A DNA stretch of 64,000 nucleotides from Niastella sp. OAS944 (GTDB lineage Bacteria; Bacteroidota; Bacteroidia; Chitinophagales; Chitinophagaceae), in NCBI GenBank assembly GCA_024809215.1, contig JANUBW010000001.1:682001-746000 (forward strand), written 5' to 3'. The position numbers were made by a program, and so were the translations under genes. Each line of letters begins with the position of its first letter. Position 1 is the stretch's first letter. Below, in pieces: positions 16,391 through 25,469 of the stretch. The notes under the pieces are model-generated. The model saw only the letters and a list, made by a program, of their open reading frames with translations. It was not told where the DNA came from and did not search any database.

Positions 16391-16843
16391 AGGCCTGGAA
16401 ATTTAATTAGCTGTCCACCGTCAACGCCGTTTTGGCACTAACTATTGCCAGCAAGGCTGTAAAAATAGCAAATACATTGCCAGTAATGCATTAATTCCAC
16501 ATTAGAAGAATGCCATCAATTTTGGTAATATTTTATTCACAAACCCTGTTCATAAAATTTTCTCCGCTTCACTATTGATTAAAGAACTTTATATCACAAT
16601 TTCGTGTTTTTATTGGATGGAGTTTATTATTGGAAATGAGGACATTAAGTGAATAAATCAAAACCCCGGTCTTTAAGAAACCGAAGTAAGAAATAAGAAG
16701 TACGAAGTGCGAGGTCTGAGGACCGAAAAAGACAGGGAGAAGAGAAGTCAACCTCTTCTTACTTCTTACCTCCTGCTTCTTACTTCATCCAGCCAACAAC
16801 AGAAAACAATCAACTAATCAAACATATTCATTAGAAGGAACAC
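16391..16843. other. Gene-free gap before dnaE with stuttered hairpin
   Basis: No convincing gene is seen. At 16676-16788 a run of AAGTAAGAAATAAGAAGTAC-type words is followed about 60 bp later by the complementary run CTTCTTACTTCTTACCTCC. The remainder is AT-rich. No TAnnTTTG box was found close to the dnaE start. Confidence 0.6.
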
Positions 16844-19800
16844 ATGTGTAAATTCTCTCATCTTCACGTTCATACGCAGTTTTCGTTGCTCGATGGCGCG
16901 GCATCTATACCAGCATTGTATAAAAAAGCCATCAAGGACGGTATGCCCGCCCTTGCCATTACCGACCACGGTAATATGTTTGGCGCCTTTGAATTTGTGG
17001 CCGAAGCATATAAACACAAAAATGAAGATGGCAGCCTGAAAGTAAAACCCATTGTAGGTTGCGAATTTTATGTGGTGGAAGACCGCACCCGCAAAGTGTT
17101 CTCAAAAGAAGTAAAAGACGAACGCTACCACCAGGTACTGCTGGCAAAGAATAAAACGGGTTACCAAAACCTGGTTAAATTAACCAGTCTTGGTTATATA
17201 GAAGGTATGTACAGCAAATACCCCCGTATTGATAAAAAACTCATTGAACAATATAAAGAAGGGTTAATTGCTACCACCTGCTGTATTGGCGCCTATGTGC
17301 CGCAAACCATTTTGCACGATGGGGAAGAAAAAGCCGAGGAAGAATTCAAATACTGGCTCGATCTGTTTGGCGAAGACTATTTCATAGAAATACAACGCCA
17401 CAACATAAAAGAGCAGGAGATCATTAACCAAACCCTGCTGAAGTTCTCAAAAAAATACAACGTACCTGTTATTGCAACCAATGACAGTCACTATACCGAT
17501 CAGGACGATTACAACGCCCACGACATCCTGTTATGTATAAACACCGGCGAAAAGAAAAGCACGCCGGGCTTCGATGATTTTGTAAACGACGACACCGCAG
17601 TTAAAGACCGCCGCTTCAAATTTCCCAACGACCAGTTTTACTTAAAAACGCAGGAGGAAATGAAGAAGCTGTTCAGCGATATTCCCGAAAGCATCGATAA
17701 TACCAATATGATCGTTGACCGGGTTGAACTGCTGAACCTGAAAAAAGACATTCTTCTTCCGGCCTTCCCATTGCCCAAAGAGTTTCAGCTTACCGAAGAC
17801 AGTAACCTTAACCAGTGGGAATATCTGAAGCACCTTACCTACGAAGGCGCCAAAGAACGCTACATTGATATTACACCTGAAATACAGGAGCGCCTCGACT
17901 TTGAACTGTTCACCATCAAAACCATGGGTTTTGCCGGTTACTTTCTTATTGTGAGCGATTTCATTAAAGTAGGGCGGCAACGGGGCGTATTCATTGGACC
18001 GGGCCGTGGTTCGGCGGCAGGTAGTGCCGTGGCCTATTGCACCGGCATCACCAATATTGACCCCATTAAATACAACCTGCTGTTTGAGCGCTTTTTGAAC
18101 CCCGACCGTAAGTCGATGCCGGATATTGATACGGACTTCGATGATGAAGGCCGCCAAAAAGTAATTGATTATGTAGTTGAAAAATATGGTACCAACCAGG
18201 TGGCGCAGATCATTACCTATGGTACCATGGCCGCCAAAAGTAGTATTAAAGACGTGGCCCGTGTGCTCGATCTGCCATTGGTTGAATCGAACGCCCTGGC
18301 TAAAATGGTGCCCGAAAAACCGGGTATTGAATTAGGCCGGGTATTGCATGCGCCACTGAATGCCAAGGAAGGCGAAAAATCGCTGGAAGAAAAAGAAGGC
18401 ATTGGCCCCGATGAAATAGAGATCATTAAAAAGCTTCGTGAAATATACAACGGCCAGGGCCTTACCGCCACCGTTCTTCACGAAGCAGAAAGGCTCGAAG
18501 GTTCGGTACGTAACACCGGTATCCACGCTGCGGGTATCATCATTGCCCCCAGAGACCTTACCGATCTTATTCCGGTGAGTACCGCCAAGGACTCAAGCCT
18601 GTGGGTTACCCAGTTTGAAGGTAGTATCATTGAAGATGCCGGCGTTATCAAGATGGACTTCCTGGGTCTTAAGACCCTTACCATCATCAAGAACGCCCTG
18701 CGCATGATCAAGGAAAACCATGGTATTGACCTTGACATTGAAACCATACCACTCGACGATCCCAAAACATTTGAATTATACCAAAGAGCTGAAACCGTTG
18801 GTACGTTCCAGTTCGAAAGTCCGGGGATGCAAAAATACCTGCGCGATCTTAAGGCCGACCAGTTTGCCGACCTTATTGCCATGAACGCCTTGTACCGCCC
18901 GGGTCCGCTTGCATACATTCCCAACTTTATTGATCGTAAACATGGCCGTGAGCCCATTACCTATGACCTTCCCGAAATGGAGGAATACCTGCAGGAGTCG
19001 TATGGTATTACCGTATATCAGGAGCAGGTGATGTTGCTGGCGCAAAAGCTGGCCGGGTTTAGTAAAGGAGATGCCGACGTACTGCGTAAGGCGATGGGTA
19101 AAAAGCAAAAAGCGGTACTTGACAAAATGAAGGCCCAGTTCGTAAAAGGCGCTTCTGAAAAAGGCCACCCGGTTGATAAACTTGAAAAGATCTGGACCGA
19201 CTGGGAAGCGTTTGCCCAATACGCCTTCAACAAATCGCACTCTACCTGTTACGCTTATGTGGCGTATCAAACAGCCTACTTAAAAGCCCACTACCCCAGT
19301 GAGTACATGGCCGCGGTATTAAACAACGCCGGTAACATAGAAAAGATCACCTTCTTTATGGAAGAGTGTAAACGTATGGGCCTGGAATGTCATGGCCCCG
19401 ATGTAAATGAATCGAAAAAAGGTTTCTCGGTAAATAAGAAAGGGCACATACGTTTTGGTTTGGGCGGGTTGAAAGGTGTGGGTGAAGCTGCAGTGGAAAG
19501 CCTTATTGAAGAACGCGAAAAGAACGGCCCTTATCAATCTGTTTTCGATATGATAAAACGGGTGAACCAGCGTACCGTGAACAAGAAAACCCTGGAAAGT
19601 TTGGTGTACGCCGGCGCTTTCGATTGCTTTACCGATCTGCACCGCGCCCAGTACTTCTTTACACCACCGAATGATACCAGTACCGGTCTTGAAAAGATCG
19701 TACGTTTTGGCAACGTTTACCAGGCACAGAACGTAAATACCAGCAATACGCTTTTTGGCGGACTTACCGAGGTAATGGAAATACCGCCACCCAAAATACC

Positions 19801-20485
19801 ACCGTGCGAGGTATGGCCGCTTACCGAATTGCTGAACTACGAAAAAGAGGTTACCGGTATGTTCATGAGCGGTCACCCGCTCGATAACTTCCGGTTCGAA
19901 ATGAAACATTACGGCATTACCACCCTGGCCGAGTTCAATGAAATTAAAGACACTCTGGCATTGCAGGCCAATCCCGGCCGCAGCTTCCGCCTTGCCGGCC
20001 TGGTTACCGATGCCCAGCACCGGGTTACCCGTACCGGCCGCCAGTTTGGTTCGTTCTGGATAGAGGATTACAGCGGTAAAAGCGAGTTTATGCTGTGGAG
20101 CGACGATTATATGCGCTTTACCAATTACCTCGAAAAAGGTAAAAACCTATTCCTAACCGGTGCATTTAAACCCCGTTTTAATAAAACCGAGTTTGAATTT
20201 AAAATAGAACGCATCAGTTTGTTGGAGGGTATTAAACAAAACCTCACCAAACAGGTTATAATAGATGTTGAAGCGCGGCATATCAGCGAAGACCTGATCC
20301 GTTTCTTTGAAAAGAACATGAAAACCTTCCCGGGCAGCTCATTGCTGAAGTTCAATATCAAGGACTATAAGGCTATGTGCAAGGTAAGTTTGCAAACACT
20401 GGAAGCGGGTATTCAAATGAATGACGAATTGGCTGCTTATTTACAGGGCCACCCCGAAATGGATGTACAGGTTGTCACCGCATAA
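16844..20485 (+). CDS. dnaE: DNA polymerase III subunit alpha
   Basis: A 1213-residue replicative polymerase, full length for the DnaE family. The N-terminal PHP domain begins with FSHLHVHTQFSLLDGAAS. The polymerase active site contains PDIDTDFDD near residue 427, and the third acidic region is KMDFLGLKTL near 604. The finger block FNKSHSTCYAYVAYQTAYLK and a C-terminal OB-fold region (about 1030-1110) are present. It is monocistronic between two stuttered gaps. Strong similarity throughout leaves little doubt. Confidence 0.97.
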   Translation: MCKFSHLHVHTQFSLLDGAASIPALYKKAIKDGMPALAITDHGNMFGAFEFVAEAYKHKNEDGSLKVKPIVGCEFYVVEDRTRKVFSKEVKDERYHQVLLAKNKTGYQNLVKLTSLGYIEGMYSKYPRIDKKLIEQYKEGLIATTCCIGAYVPQTILHDGEEKAEEEFKYWLDLFGEDYFIEIQRHNIKEQEIINQTLLKFSKKYNVPVIATNDSHYTDQDDYNAHDILLCINTGEKKSTPGFDDFVNDDTAVKDRRFKFPNDQFYLKTQEEMKKLFSDIPESIDNTNMIVDRVELLNLKKDILLPAFPLPKEFQLTEDSNLNQWEYLKHLTYEGAKERYIDITPEIQERLDFELFTIKTMGFAGYFLIVSDFIKVGRQRGVFIGPGRGSAAGSAVAYCTGITNIDPIKYNLLFERFLNPDRKSMPDIDTDFDDEGRQKVIDYVVEKYGTNQVAQIITYGTMAAKSSIKDVARVLDLPLVESNALAKMVPEKPGIELGRVLHAPLNAKEGEKSLEEKEGIGPDEIEIIKKLREIYNGQGLTATVLHEAERLEGSVRNTGIHAAGIIIAPRDLTDLIPVSTAKDSSLWVTQFEGSIIEDAGVIKMDFLGLKTLTIIKNALRMIKENHGIDLDIETIPLDDPKTFELYQRAETVGTFQFESPGMQKYLRDLKADQFADLIAMNALYRPGPLAYIPNFIDRKHGREPITYDLPEMEEYLQESYGITVYQEQVMLLAQKLAGFSKGDADVLRKAMGKKQKAVLDKMKAQFVKGASEKGHPVDKLEKIWTDWEAFAQYAFNKSHSTCYAYVAYQTAYLKAHYPSEYMAAVLNNAGNIEKITFFMEECKRMGLECHGPDVNESKKGFSVNKKGHIRFGLGGLKGVGEAAVESLIEEREKNGPYQSVFDMIKRVNQRTVNKKTLESLVYAGAFDCFTDLHRAQYFFTPPNDTSTGLEKIVRFGNVYQAQNVNTSNTLFGGLTEVMEIPPPKIPPCEVWPLTELLNYEKEVTGMFMSGHPLDNFRFEMKHYGITTLAEFNEIKDTLALQANPGRSFRLAGLVTDAQHRVTRTGRQFGSFWIEDYSGKSEFMLWSDDYMRFTNYLEKGKNLFLTGAFKPRFNKTEFEFKIERISLLEGIKQNLTKQVIIDVEARHISEDLIRFFEKNMKTFPGSSLLKFNIKDYKAMCKVSLQTLEAGIQMNDELAAYLQGHPEMDVQVVTA

Positions 20486-20570
20486 GGCCATAAAACGCGT
20501 AAATTCAATAAGTTCTGTTAAAGGAATTATAAGGATACTGACAGGAAAGGTAATTTGATGGCGTGGCACA

Positions 20571-20650
20571 GAATTCGAAGAATAAGGCACAGGATATAAG
20601 GCATAAGGCACAAGAGAAAAGTCCTTACGCCTTGCACCTTGGACCTTAAA
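20571..20650. repeat. Stuttered hairpin, words AAGGCACAGGATATAAGGC
   Basis: The left arm repeats ATAAGGCA(CAGG). The right arm carries CCTTACGCCTTGCACCTTGG. It lies between dnaE and trxA. Confidence 0.6.
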
Positions 20651-20654
20651 CAAT

Positions 20655-20662
20655 TAACTTTA
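20655..20662 (+). promoter_or_regulatory. Possible -7 element for trxA
   Basis: TAACTTTA differs from TAnnTTTG only at the last base and lies 21 bp before the ATG. The same variant precedes mqnE and the DUF1003 gene. Confidence 0.35.
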
Positions 20663-20683
20663 CACTTTTAAAATATATACTTT

Positions 20684-21001
20684 ATGGCTTTAGAATTCAC
20701 AGACACAAACTTCCAGGACAAAGTCCTCGACTCAGATAAATTAACAGTAGTAGATTTTTGGGCTGAGTGGTGTGGTCCTTGCCGTGCAATTGGGCCGGTT
20801 ATTGAAGAATTATCGAAAGAATACGATGGTAAAGTGAATGTTGGTAAAGTGAACGTTGACCATAACCCACAGTTATCTATTAACTATGGCGTAACTTCTA
20901 TCCCCGCTATCCTTTTCATTAAAGGTGGTAAAGTGGTAGATAAGCTGGTAGGCGCTCAACCTAAAAGCAACTTCGTTAAGAAGATTGAACAACACATCTA
21001 A
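20684..21001 (+). CDS. trxA: Thioredoxin
   Basis: A 105-residue cytosolic thioredoxin with active site WCGPC (Cys30, Cys33), the cis-proline in TSIPAILFIKGGK, and standard length. It reduces protein disulfides. It is followed by its own terminator and then by a second, exported thioredoxin of close sequence, indicating tandem duplication. Confidence 0.97.
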   Translation: MALEFTDTNFQDKVLDSDKLTVVDFWAEWCGPCRAIGPVIEELSKEYDGKVNVGKVNVDHNPQLSINYGVTSIPAILFIKGGKVVDKLVGAQPKSNFVKKIEQHI

Positions 21002-21027
21002 TTAACATCTTACTATAAATGTTCTGA

Positions 21028-21060
21028 AAGCCCTGACGGTGTACCGTTGGGGCTTTTTTA
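21028..21060 (+). terminator. trxA terminator
   Basis: AAAGCCCTGACGGT and ACCGTTGGGGCTTT form the stem, followed by a T-run. Confidence 0.85.
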
Positions 21061-21139
21061 ACACCATACTATAAAATCGGGCTGGTTCATATTCCCATCT
21101 TTACATATCTTACAAACTCATTTGTATAACCATTTAAAA

Positions 21140-21565
21140 ATGTACATGAAAGCAGCTTCTTTTCTTTTGCATATAGCCGTTATTACAGCCGGCATTTTTA
21201 TCATCAATGGTTTTAGAACGCCCGACATAAAAGAGATAAAAGGCGGTGGCGCTATTGAATTTACCGACGCCAATTTTGAAAGCAAAGCACTCAAATCGAA
21301 TAAATTAACGGTGGTTGATTTTTGGGCAGAATGGTGCGGTCCATGCCGCAAAATAGGCCCGGTAGTGGAACAACTGGCCAAAGAATATAACGGCAAAGTG
21401 AACATTGGCAAAGTGAATGTTGATAAATGCCCCAACACTACCATTGAATATGGCGTTACTTCCATCCCTACCCTGTTGTTTATCAAAAACGGAAAGGTAG
21501 TTGACAAACTGATAGGCGGTCACCCCAAAAGCACTATAGAAAAGAAGATCAAAGCGCTTATGTAA
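21140..21565 (+). CDS. Membrane-anchored or exported thioredoxin
   Basis: A 141-residue protein. A signal/anchor helix (SFLLHIAVITAGIFIINGF) precedes a thioredoxin domain with WCGPC and TSIPTLLFIKNGK. The domain closely follows the upstream trxA and should act in the periplasm. A TTG at 21122 is the longest start, but the ATG at 21140 (or 21146) gives a normal signal peptide. The extra Cys in DKCPNTT is not present in the upstream copy. Confidence 0.9.
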   Translation: MYMKAASFLLHIAVITAGIFIINGFRTPDIKEIKGGGAIEFTDANFESKALKSNKLTVVDFWAEWCGPCRKIGPVVEQLAKEYNGKVNIGKVNVDKCPNTTIEYGVTSIPTLLFIKNGKVVDKLIGGHPKSTIEKKIKALM

Positions 21566-21586
21566 ACGAATAACTTATCAAGAGTA

Positions 21587-21632
21587 TAAGGTGAGCCATC
21601 CCGGTTGCAATTGGGGTGGCTCACCTTTTTAT
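21587..21632 (+). terminator. Terminator after second thioredoxin
   Basis: AAGGTGAGCCATCCC pairs with GGGGTGGCTCACCTT, with a T-run after it. Confidence 0.85.
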
Positions 21633-21702
21633 ATTCTGCGTTTAACCTACCGGTTACTTTAACTATCTTGCAGTACAATTAAATCCCAAACCTGGTACTG
21701 CC

Positions 21703-23475
21703 ATGAAATCAATAATCTCCTTTGGCTTTTTGACCATTGTAGCTGCATTAATTATTGCCATAAGCTGTCAGAAGGCAGCAACCGGCGACCTCACAACAAC
21801 ACCACCACCAACCGGTGGCGGCGGCGAACAAAAAGAGTTTGTAATAGCCAGCATAGCCGGCCGCATTCTCGATGATAACAAACAACCCGTAAGCGGCGCT
21901 CTTGTAAAGGCCGGCTCACTGACCGCCACATCCGATATCGATGGAAAATTTCGTATAACCAATGTTAGTCTCGATAAGCACGCAGGCTTAATTAAAGTAG
22001 AAAAGGACGGCTTTTTTCAGGGCAGCCGTACCATTATCGTAAATGCCAATGCGGTTAATAACGTTTCAATAGAACTTATTAAAAAGAAAGTGTCGGGTAC
22101 CGTTAGTGGCAGCACTGGTGGTAACATTACCGTACAGGGCGGCGGTAACATTGTATTTGGCGGCAACAGCTTTGTAAATACAGCCGGCAACGCGGCTTAT
22201 ACCGGAACCGTTTCGGTAAGCACATTCTTTTTAAACCCTACCGCTCCCAACTTCAATGAAATTATGCCCGGCGCCTTACGTGGTATTACAGCCGCTAATG
22301 AAGAAACCGGTTTACAATCATTTGGTATGATGGCGGTGGAGCTTACCGGCGCCGGTGGTGAAAAACTGCAACTGGCCACAGGTAAAACAGCTACACTTAC
22401 CTTCCCCATTCCTGCTGAGTTATTGAAAGATGCTCCACTCACCATTCCTTTATGGAGCTTTAACGATACTACCGGTTTATGGAAAGAAGAAGGCACTGCC
22501 ACCAAACTGGGTAACAACTATGTAGGTACAGTAACCCACTTCTCTTTTTGGAATTGCGATTACCCCTATGGCGTGGTTAACTTTAATGCCATCGTAAAAG
22601 ACCAGAACGGAAATATATTTGCCAACGGCCGTGTGGTTATAAGCGTTACTACCGATAAGTACACAACCTACGGCTCTGGTATTACCGATTCAACAGGCTG
22701 GGTAGGTGGTTTAATACCTAAAGGCAAAGTATTGCAGTTAACCATTTACAACAAATGTAATACGGTGGTACTCACAAAAGATATTGGTCCTTTCAGTTCA
22801 AACGCCGATCTGGGTACGTTAACAGTTAGCAATCCGGCCACGGGATCGGTTACCATCTCGGGTACGGTCACAAACTGTTCATTAGCTCCTGTTACCAATG
22901 GGTTTGTTGATATTTACCTCGACAGTATGCATACACATGCAGTTGTTACCAATGGTAGTTTTAATATAACCATTAGCCGTTGCAGCAGTGGGCCTGCCAC
23001 CGCAACGGTACAGGCTTATGACCTGGGCGGTAACCAGAGCGGTACGGCTTCATCCTTACAAATAAACTCTGCTACAGTTAATGCAGGCTCGTTAAGCGCT
23101 TGCGGTACAACGCTTACCGAGTTCCTGAATTATACATTGAACAGTGTATCTAAAAGCTATATAGTGCCCGCTGACTCTGTTTTTTCTTCTAAAAACGGTA
23201 GCAGTTACACCATATATGCATTCCGTAAGGGCAGCGGCAGCGGCGACCAGGTTTACCTTAACTTTTCGGCCACCGCAACAGGCAGCGTTCCTTTAGGTTC
23301 GATATACATTGCAGAAAGTAATAAATACTGGTTCCCCCAAAGCTCCATAACGTTGAACCTTACCGAGTTTACAGCCGGCAGCGGCGGTTATATGGCTGGT
23401 AATTTTACCGGCACATTGACCGACTCCATTGCTACCGCACCGGTTAGTATGAGCTTTAGGGTGAAAAAACAATAA
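21703..23475 (+). CDS. Large lipoprotein with carboxypeptidase-regulatory-like domain (copy 1)
   Basis: A 590-residue lipoprotein (lipobox ISC near residue 22) with a Pro/Gly linker. A carboxypeptidase regulatory-like beta domain spans about residues 48-125 (ISGR-type start, VSGALVKAGS, TSDIDGKFRI). A central region follows (GNITVQGGG..., then HFSFWNCDYPYG), and further beta-repeat domains form the C-terminus. Probably outer-membrane anchored and surface-facing; ligand unknown. The next gene is a paralogue with near-identical central blocks. Confidence 0.8.
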   Translation: MKSIISFGFLTIVAALIIAISCQKAATGDLTTTPPPTGGGGEQKEFVIASIAGRILDDNKQPVSGALVKAGSLTATSDIDGKFRITNVSLDKHAGLIKVEKDGFFQGSRTIIVNANAVNNVSIELIKKKVSGTVSGSTGGNITVQGGGNIVFGGNSFVNTAGNAAYTGTVSVSTFFLNPTAPNFNEIMPGALRGITAANEETGLQSFGMMAVELTGAGGEKLQLATGKTATLTFPIPAELLKDAPLTIPLWSFNDTTGLWKEEGTATKLGNNYVGTVTHFSFWNCDYPYGVVNFNAIVKDQNGNIFANGRVVISVTTDKYTTYGSGITDSTGWVGGLIPKGKVLQLTIYNKCNTVVLTKDIGPFSSNADLGTLTVSNPATGSVTISGTVTNCSLAPVTNGFVDIYLDSMHTHAVVTNGSFNITISRCSSGPATATVQAYDLGGNQSGTASSLQINSATVNAGSLSACGTTLTEFLNYTLNSVSKSYIVPADSVFSSKNGSSYTIYAFRKGSGSGDQVYLNFSATATGSVPLGSIYIAESNKYWFPQSSITLNLTEFTAGSGGYMAGNFTGTLTDSIATAPVSMSFRVKKQ

Positions 23476-23498
23476 ACCTCAAACGATTATAGCATACA

Positions 23499-23527
23499 CC
23501 CCGCCCCTGGCGGGGTTTTCTTTTTTA
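23499..23527 (+). terminator. Terminator between the lipoprotein paralogues
   Basis: CCCCGCC, CCT, GGCGGGG, then TTTTCTTTTTT. Confidence 0.85.
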
Positions 23528-23638
23528 AGGATCACTAAGCAATTTCCTTTAGCGATCTTTTTTCCTTCTTTACATCGCTTTTACATACAAGTAAGTTAAT
23601 ATATCTTTCGGCACCTTAAACTTTAAATTCATCATTCC

Positions 23639-25399
23639 ATGAAAACGGTCCTTTCGTTTGGGTGCACTCTCCTGTTAGCATCCCTCCTCCTTTTTTTCAG
23701 TTGCCAAAAGTCGAACGATAGTGGTGCAGATGAACCGGATAATACAAACACAAACAAACCCATTGAATATGTTACAGCAGGTATTTCGGGCCATGTAACA
23801 GACGATAGTAACCTGCCGGTGAGCGGTGCTATAGTAAAGGCCGGTTCGGTAACAACTACCACCGATATTAATGGTGATTTCAGTATCAGCGCGGCCAGTT
23901 TGGATAAAAATGCCGGCTTTATTAAAGTTGATAAAAGCGATTATTTTCCTGGAAGCCGTACTATAACAGTGAATGCCGATGCACAGAATTATATAACCGT
24001 GCAATTGATTAAAAAGAAAGTATCGGGCACCGTTAGTGGGGCCACGGGTGGTAATATTACCGTACAGGGTGGTGGAAGCGTTGTTTTTACCGGCAACAGT
24101 TTTGTAAACACAGCGGGTAACGTCGCATATACCGGAACCGTGTCGGTAAGCACATCTTTTTTAAACCCTATCGCCGCCAACTTCACTGAAATTATGCCCG
24201 GTACATTGCGTGGTATTACAACCACTAATGAGGAAACCGGTTTGCAGTCGTTTGGGATGATGGCAGTTGAGCTTACCGGCGCCAGCGGCGAAAAGTTACA
24301 GTTGGCCGCAGGAAAGACAGCCACCCTTACCTTCCCTATAGCCCCGGAATTGCTGGCCGATGCACCGGCTACTATTCCTTTATGGAGCTTTAACGATACC
24401 ACCGGTTTGTGGAAAGAAGAAGGCATTGCCACCAAACAGGGTAACAATTATGTTGGTACCGTGGGGCATTTCTCATTCTGGAATTGCGATTACCCGTATG
24501 GTGTGGTTGATTTTCAAGCCCGGTTTAAAGATGAGAACGGAAAGCCACTTTATAAGGCAAGGGTAATGCTGAATACAAAAGGCGACACCATTTCTTCTTT
24601 TGGTGGCGGTTACACAGACAGCACCGGTTGGGTAGGTGGTAAAGTACCCAAAAACAAAGTTTTGCAGGTGAGAGTATATGGAAAATGTAACACGCCTATA
24701 TACGTAAAAGAAATTGGACCATTCAATAGTGCAGCCGACTGGGGCACCTTGTCAATTGTCACCGGCGCCCCAACCTTTGTCAGCTTTTCCGGCCAGGTTG
24801 TTAACTGCAATGGCAACGATATAACCAATGGCTTTGCAGATATATACCTTGATAATGTTCACTACCGTACGCTTATTAAAACTGGTAAATTGAGTTTCGG
24901 TGTAAGCCGTTGCAACAACCTCTATACAACGGCTGTTATAACGCCGTACGATATAGCTACCAATCAATCGGGAACACCTGTTACGGTTGCAGTTTCATCA
25001 GGTGTTGTTAACGTGGGAAAAATAGAAGCCTGCGGCAATTCAATAAGCCAATACCTAAACTATACCCTAGGTATTTATAATACCACCTCCTATGCGCTAC
25101 CTGCCGACTCAATTACCAAAAGTGTAAGCAGTAATAAATATACCATTTGGGCCCTGCGAAAAAGCAATAACGACTATGTTGGCTTATCATTCACAGCCAG
25201 CGATACCGGCACTGTGCCAGTAACGTCTTTAAACATTGGGCAGGGAAAAACTTATTATTCGAAAGATGGAACTATGAACCTAAAGATAACCGAATTTGGC
25301 GCCGCAGGCAGCGGCTACATCAGCGGTAGTTTTGCAGGTAATGTTAAAGATAGTTCTTCTTCAATGCCAATAAATGGCAACTTCAGGATCAAAAGATAA
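23639..25399 (+). CDS. Large lipoprotein with carboxypeptidase-regulatory-like domain (copy 2)
   Basis: A 586-residue paralogue of the preceding gene with the same layout: lipobox FSC, acidic linker, regulatory-like domain (LPVSGAIVKAGSVTTTTDIN), a central block nearly identical in sequence, then a more diverged C-terminal half. The pattern of a conserved core and divergent tail suggests duplication followed by specialisation of the C-terminal domain. A strong terminator follows. Confidence 0.8.
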   Translation: MKTVLSFGCTLLLASLLLFFSCQKSNDSGADEPDNTNTNKPIEYVTAGISGHVTDDSNLPVSGAIVKAGSVTTTTDINGDFSISAASLDKNAGFIKVDKSDYFPGSRTITVNADAQNYITVQLIKKKVSGTVSGATGGNITVQGGGSVVFTGNSFVNTAGNVAYTGTVSVSTSFLNPIAANFTEIMPGTLRGITTTNEETGLQSFGMMAVELTGASGEKLQLAAGKTATLTFPIAPELLADAPATIPLWSFNDTTGLWKEEGIATKQGNNYVGTVGHFSFWNCDYPYGVVDFQARFKDENGKPLYKARVMLNTKGDTISSFGGGYTDSTGWVGGKVPKNKVLQVRVYGKCNTPIYVKEIGPFNSAADWGTLSIVTGAPTFVSFSGQVVNCNGNDITNGFADIYLDNVHYRTLIKTGKLSFGVSRCNNLYTTAVITPYDIATNQSGTPVTVAVSSGVVNVGKIEACGNSISQYLNYTLGIYNTTSYALPADSITKSVSSNKYTIWALRKSNNDYVGLSFTASDTGTVPVTSLNIGQGKTYYSKDGTMNLKITEFGAAGSGYISGSFAGNVKDSSSSMPINGNFRIKR

Positions 25400-25414
25400 A
25401 AACACATCTCTTTA

Positions 25415-25453
25415 TAAAAAAAGCGTCCCGACGAGTCGGGACGCTTTTTTTAT
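25415..25453 (+). terminator. Terminator between convergent genes
   Basis: A-rich AAAGCGTCCCGAC, GAG, GTCGGGACGCTTT with A- and T-runs on both flanks, so it can serve both strands. Confidence 0.9.
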
Positions 25454-25469
25454 TTTTATGTAAGCTTTT

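Noticed and set aside
19319..20020. 233-codon minus-strand frame
   Set aside because: Shadow of dnaE.
21122..21139. TTG start for the second thioredoxin
   Set aside because: The six extra codons add nothing to the signal peptide and the ATG at 21140 is a better start.
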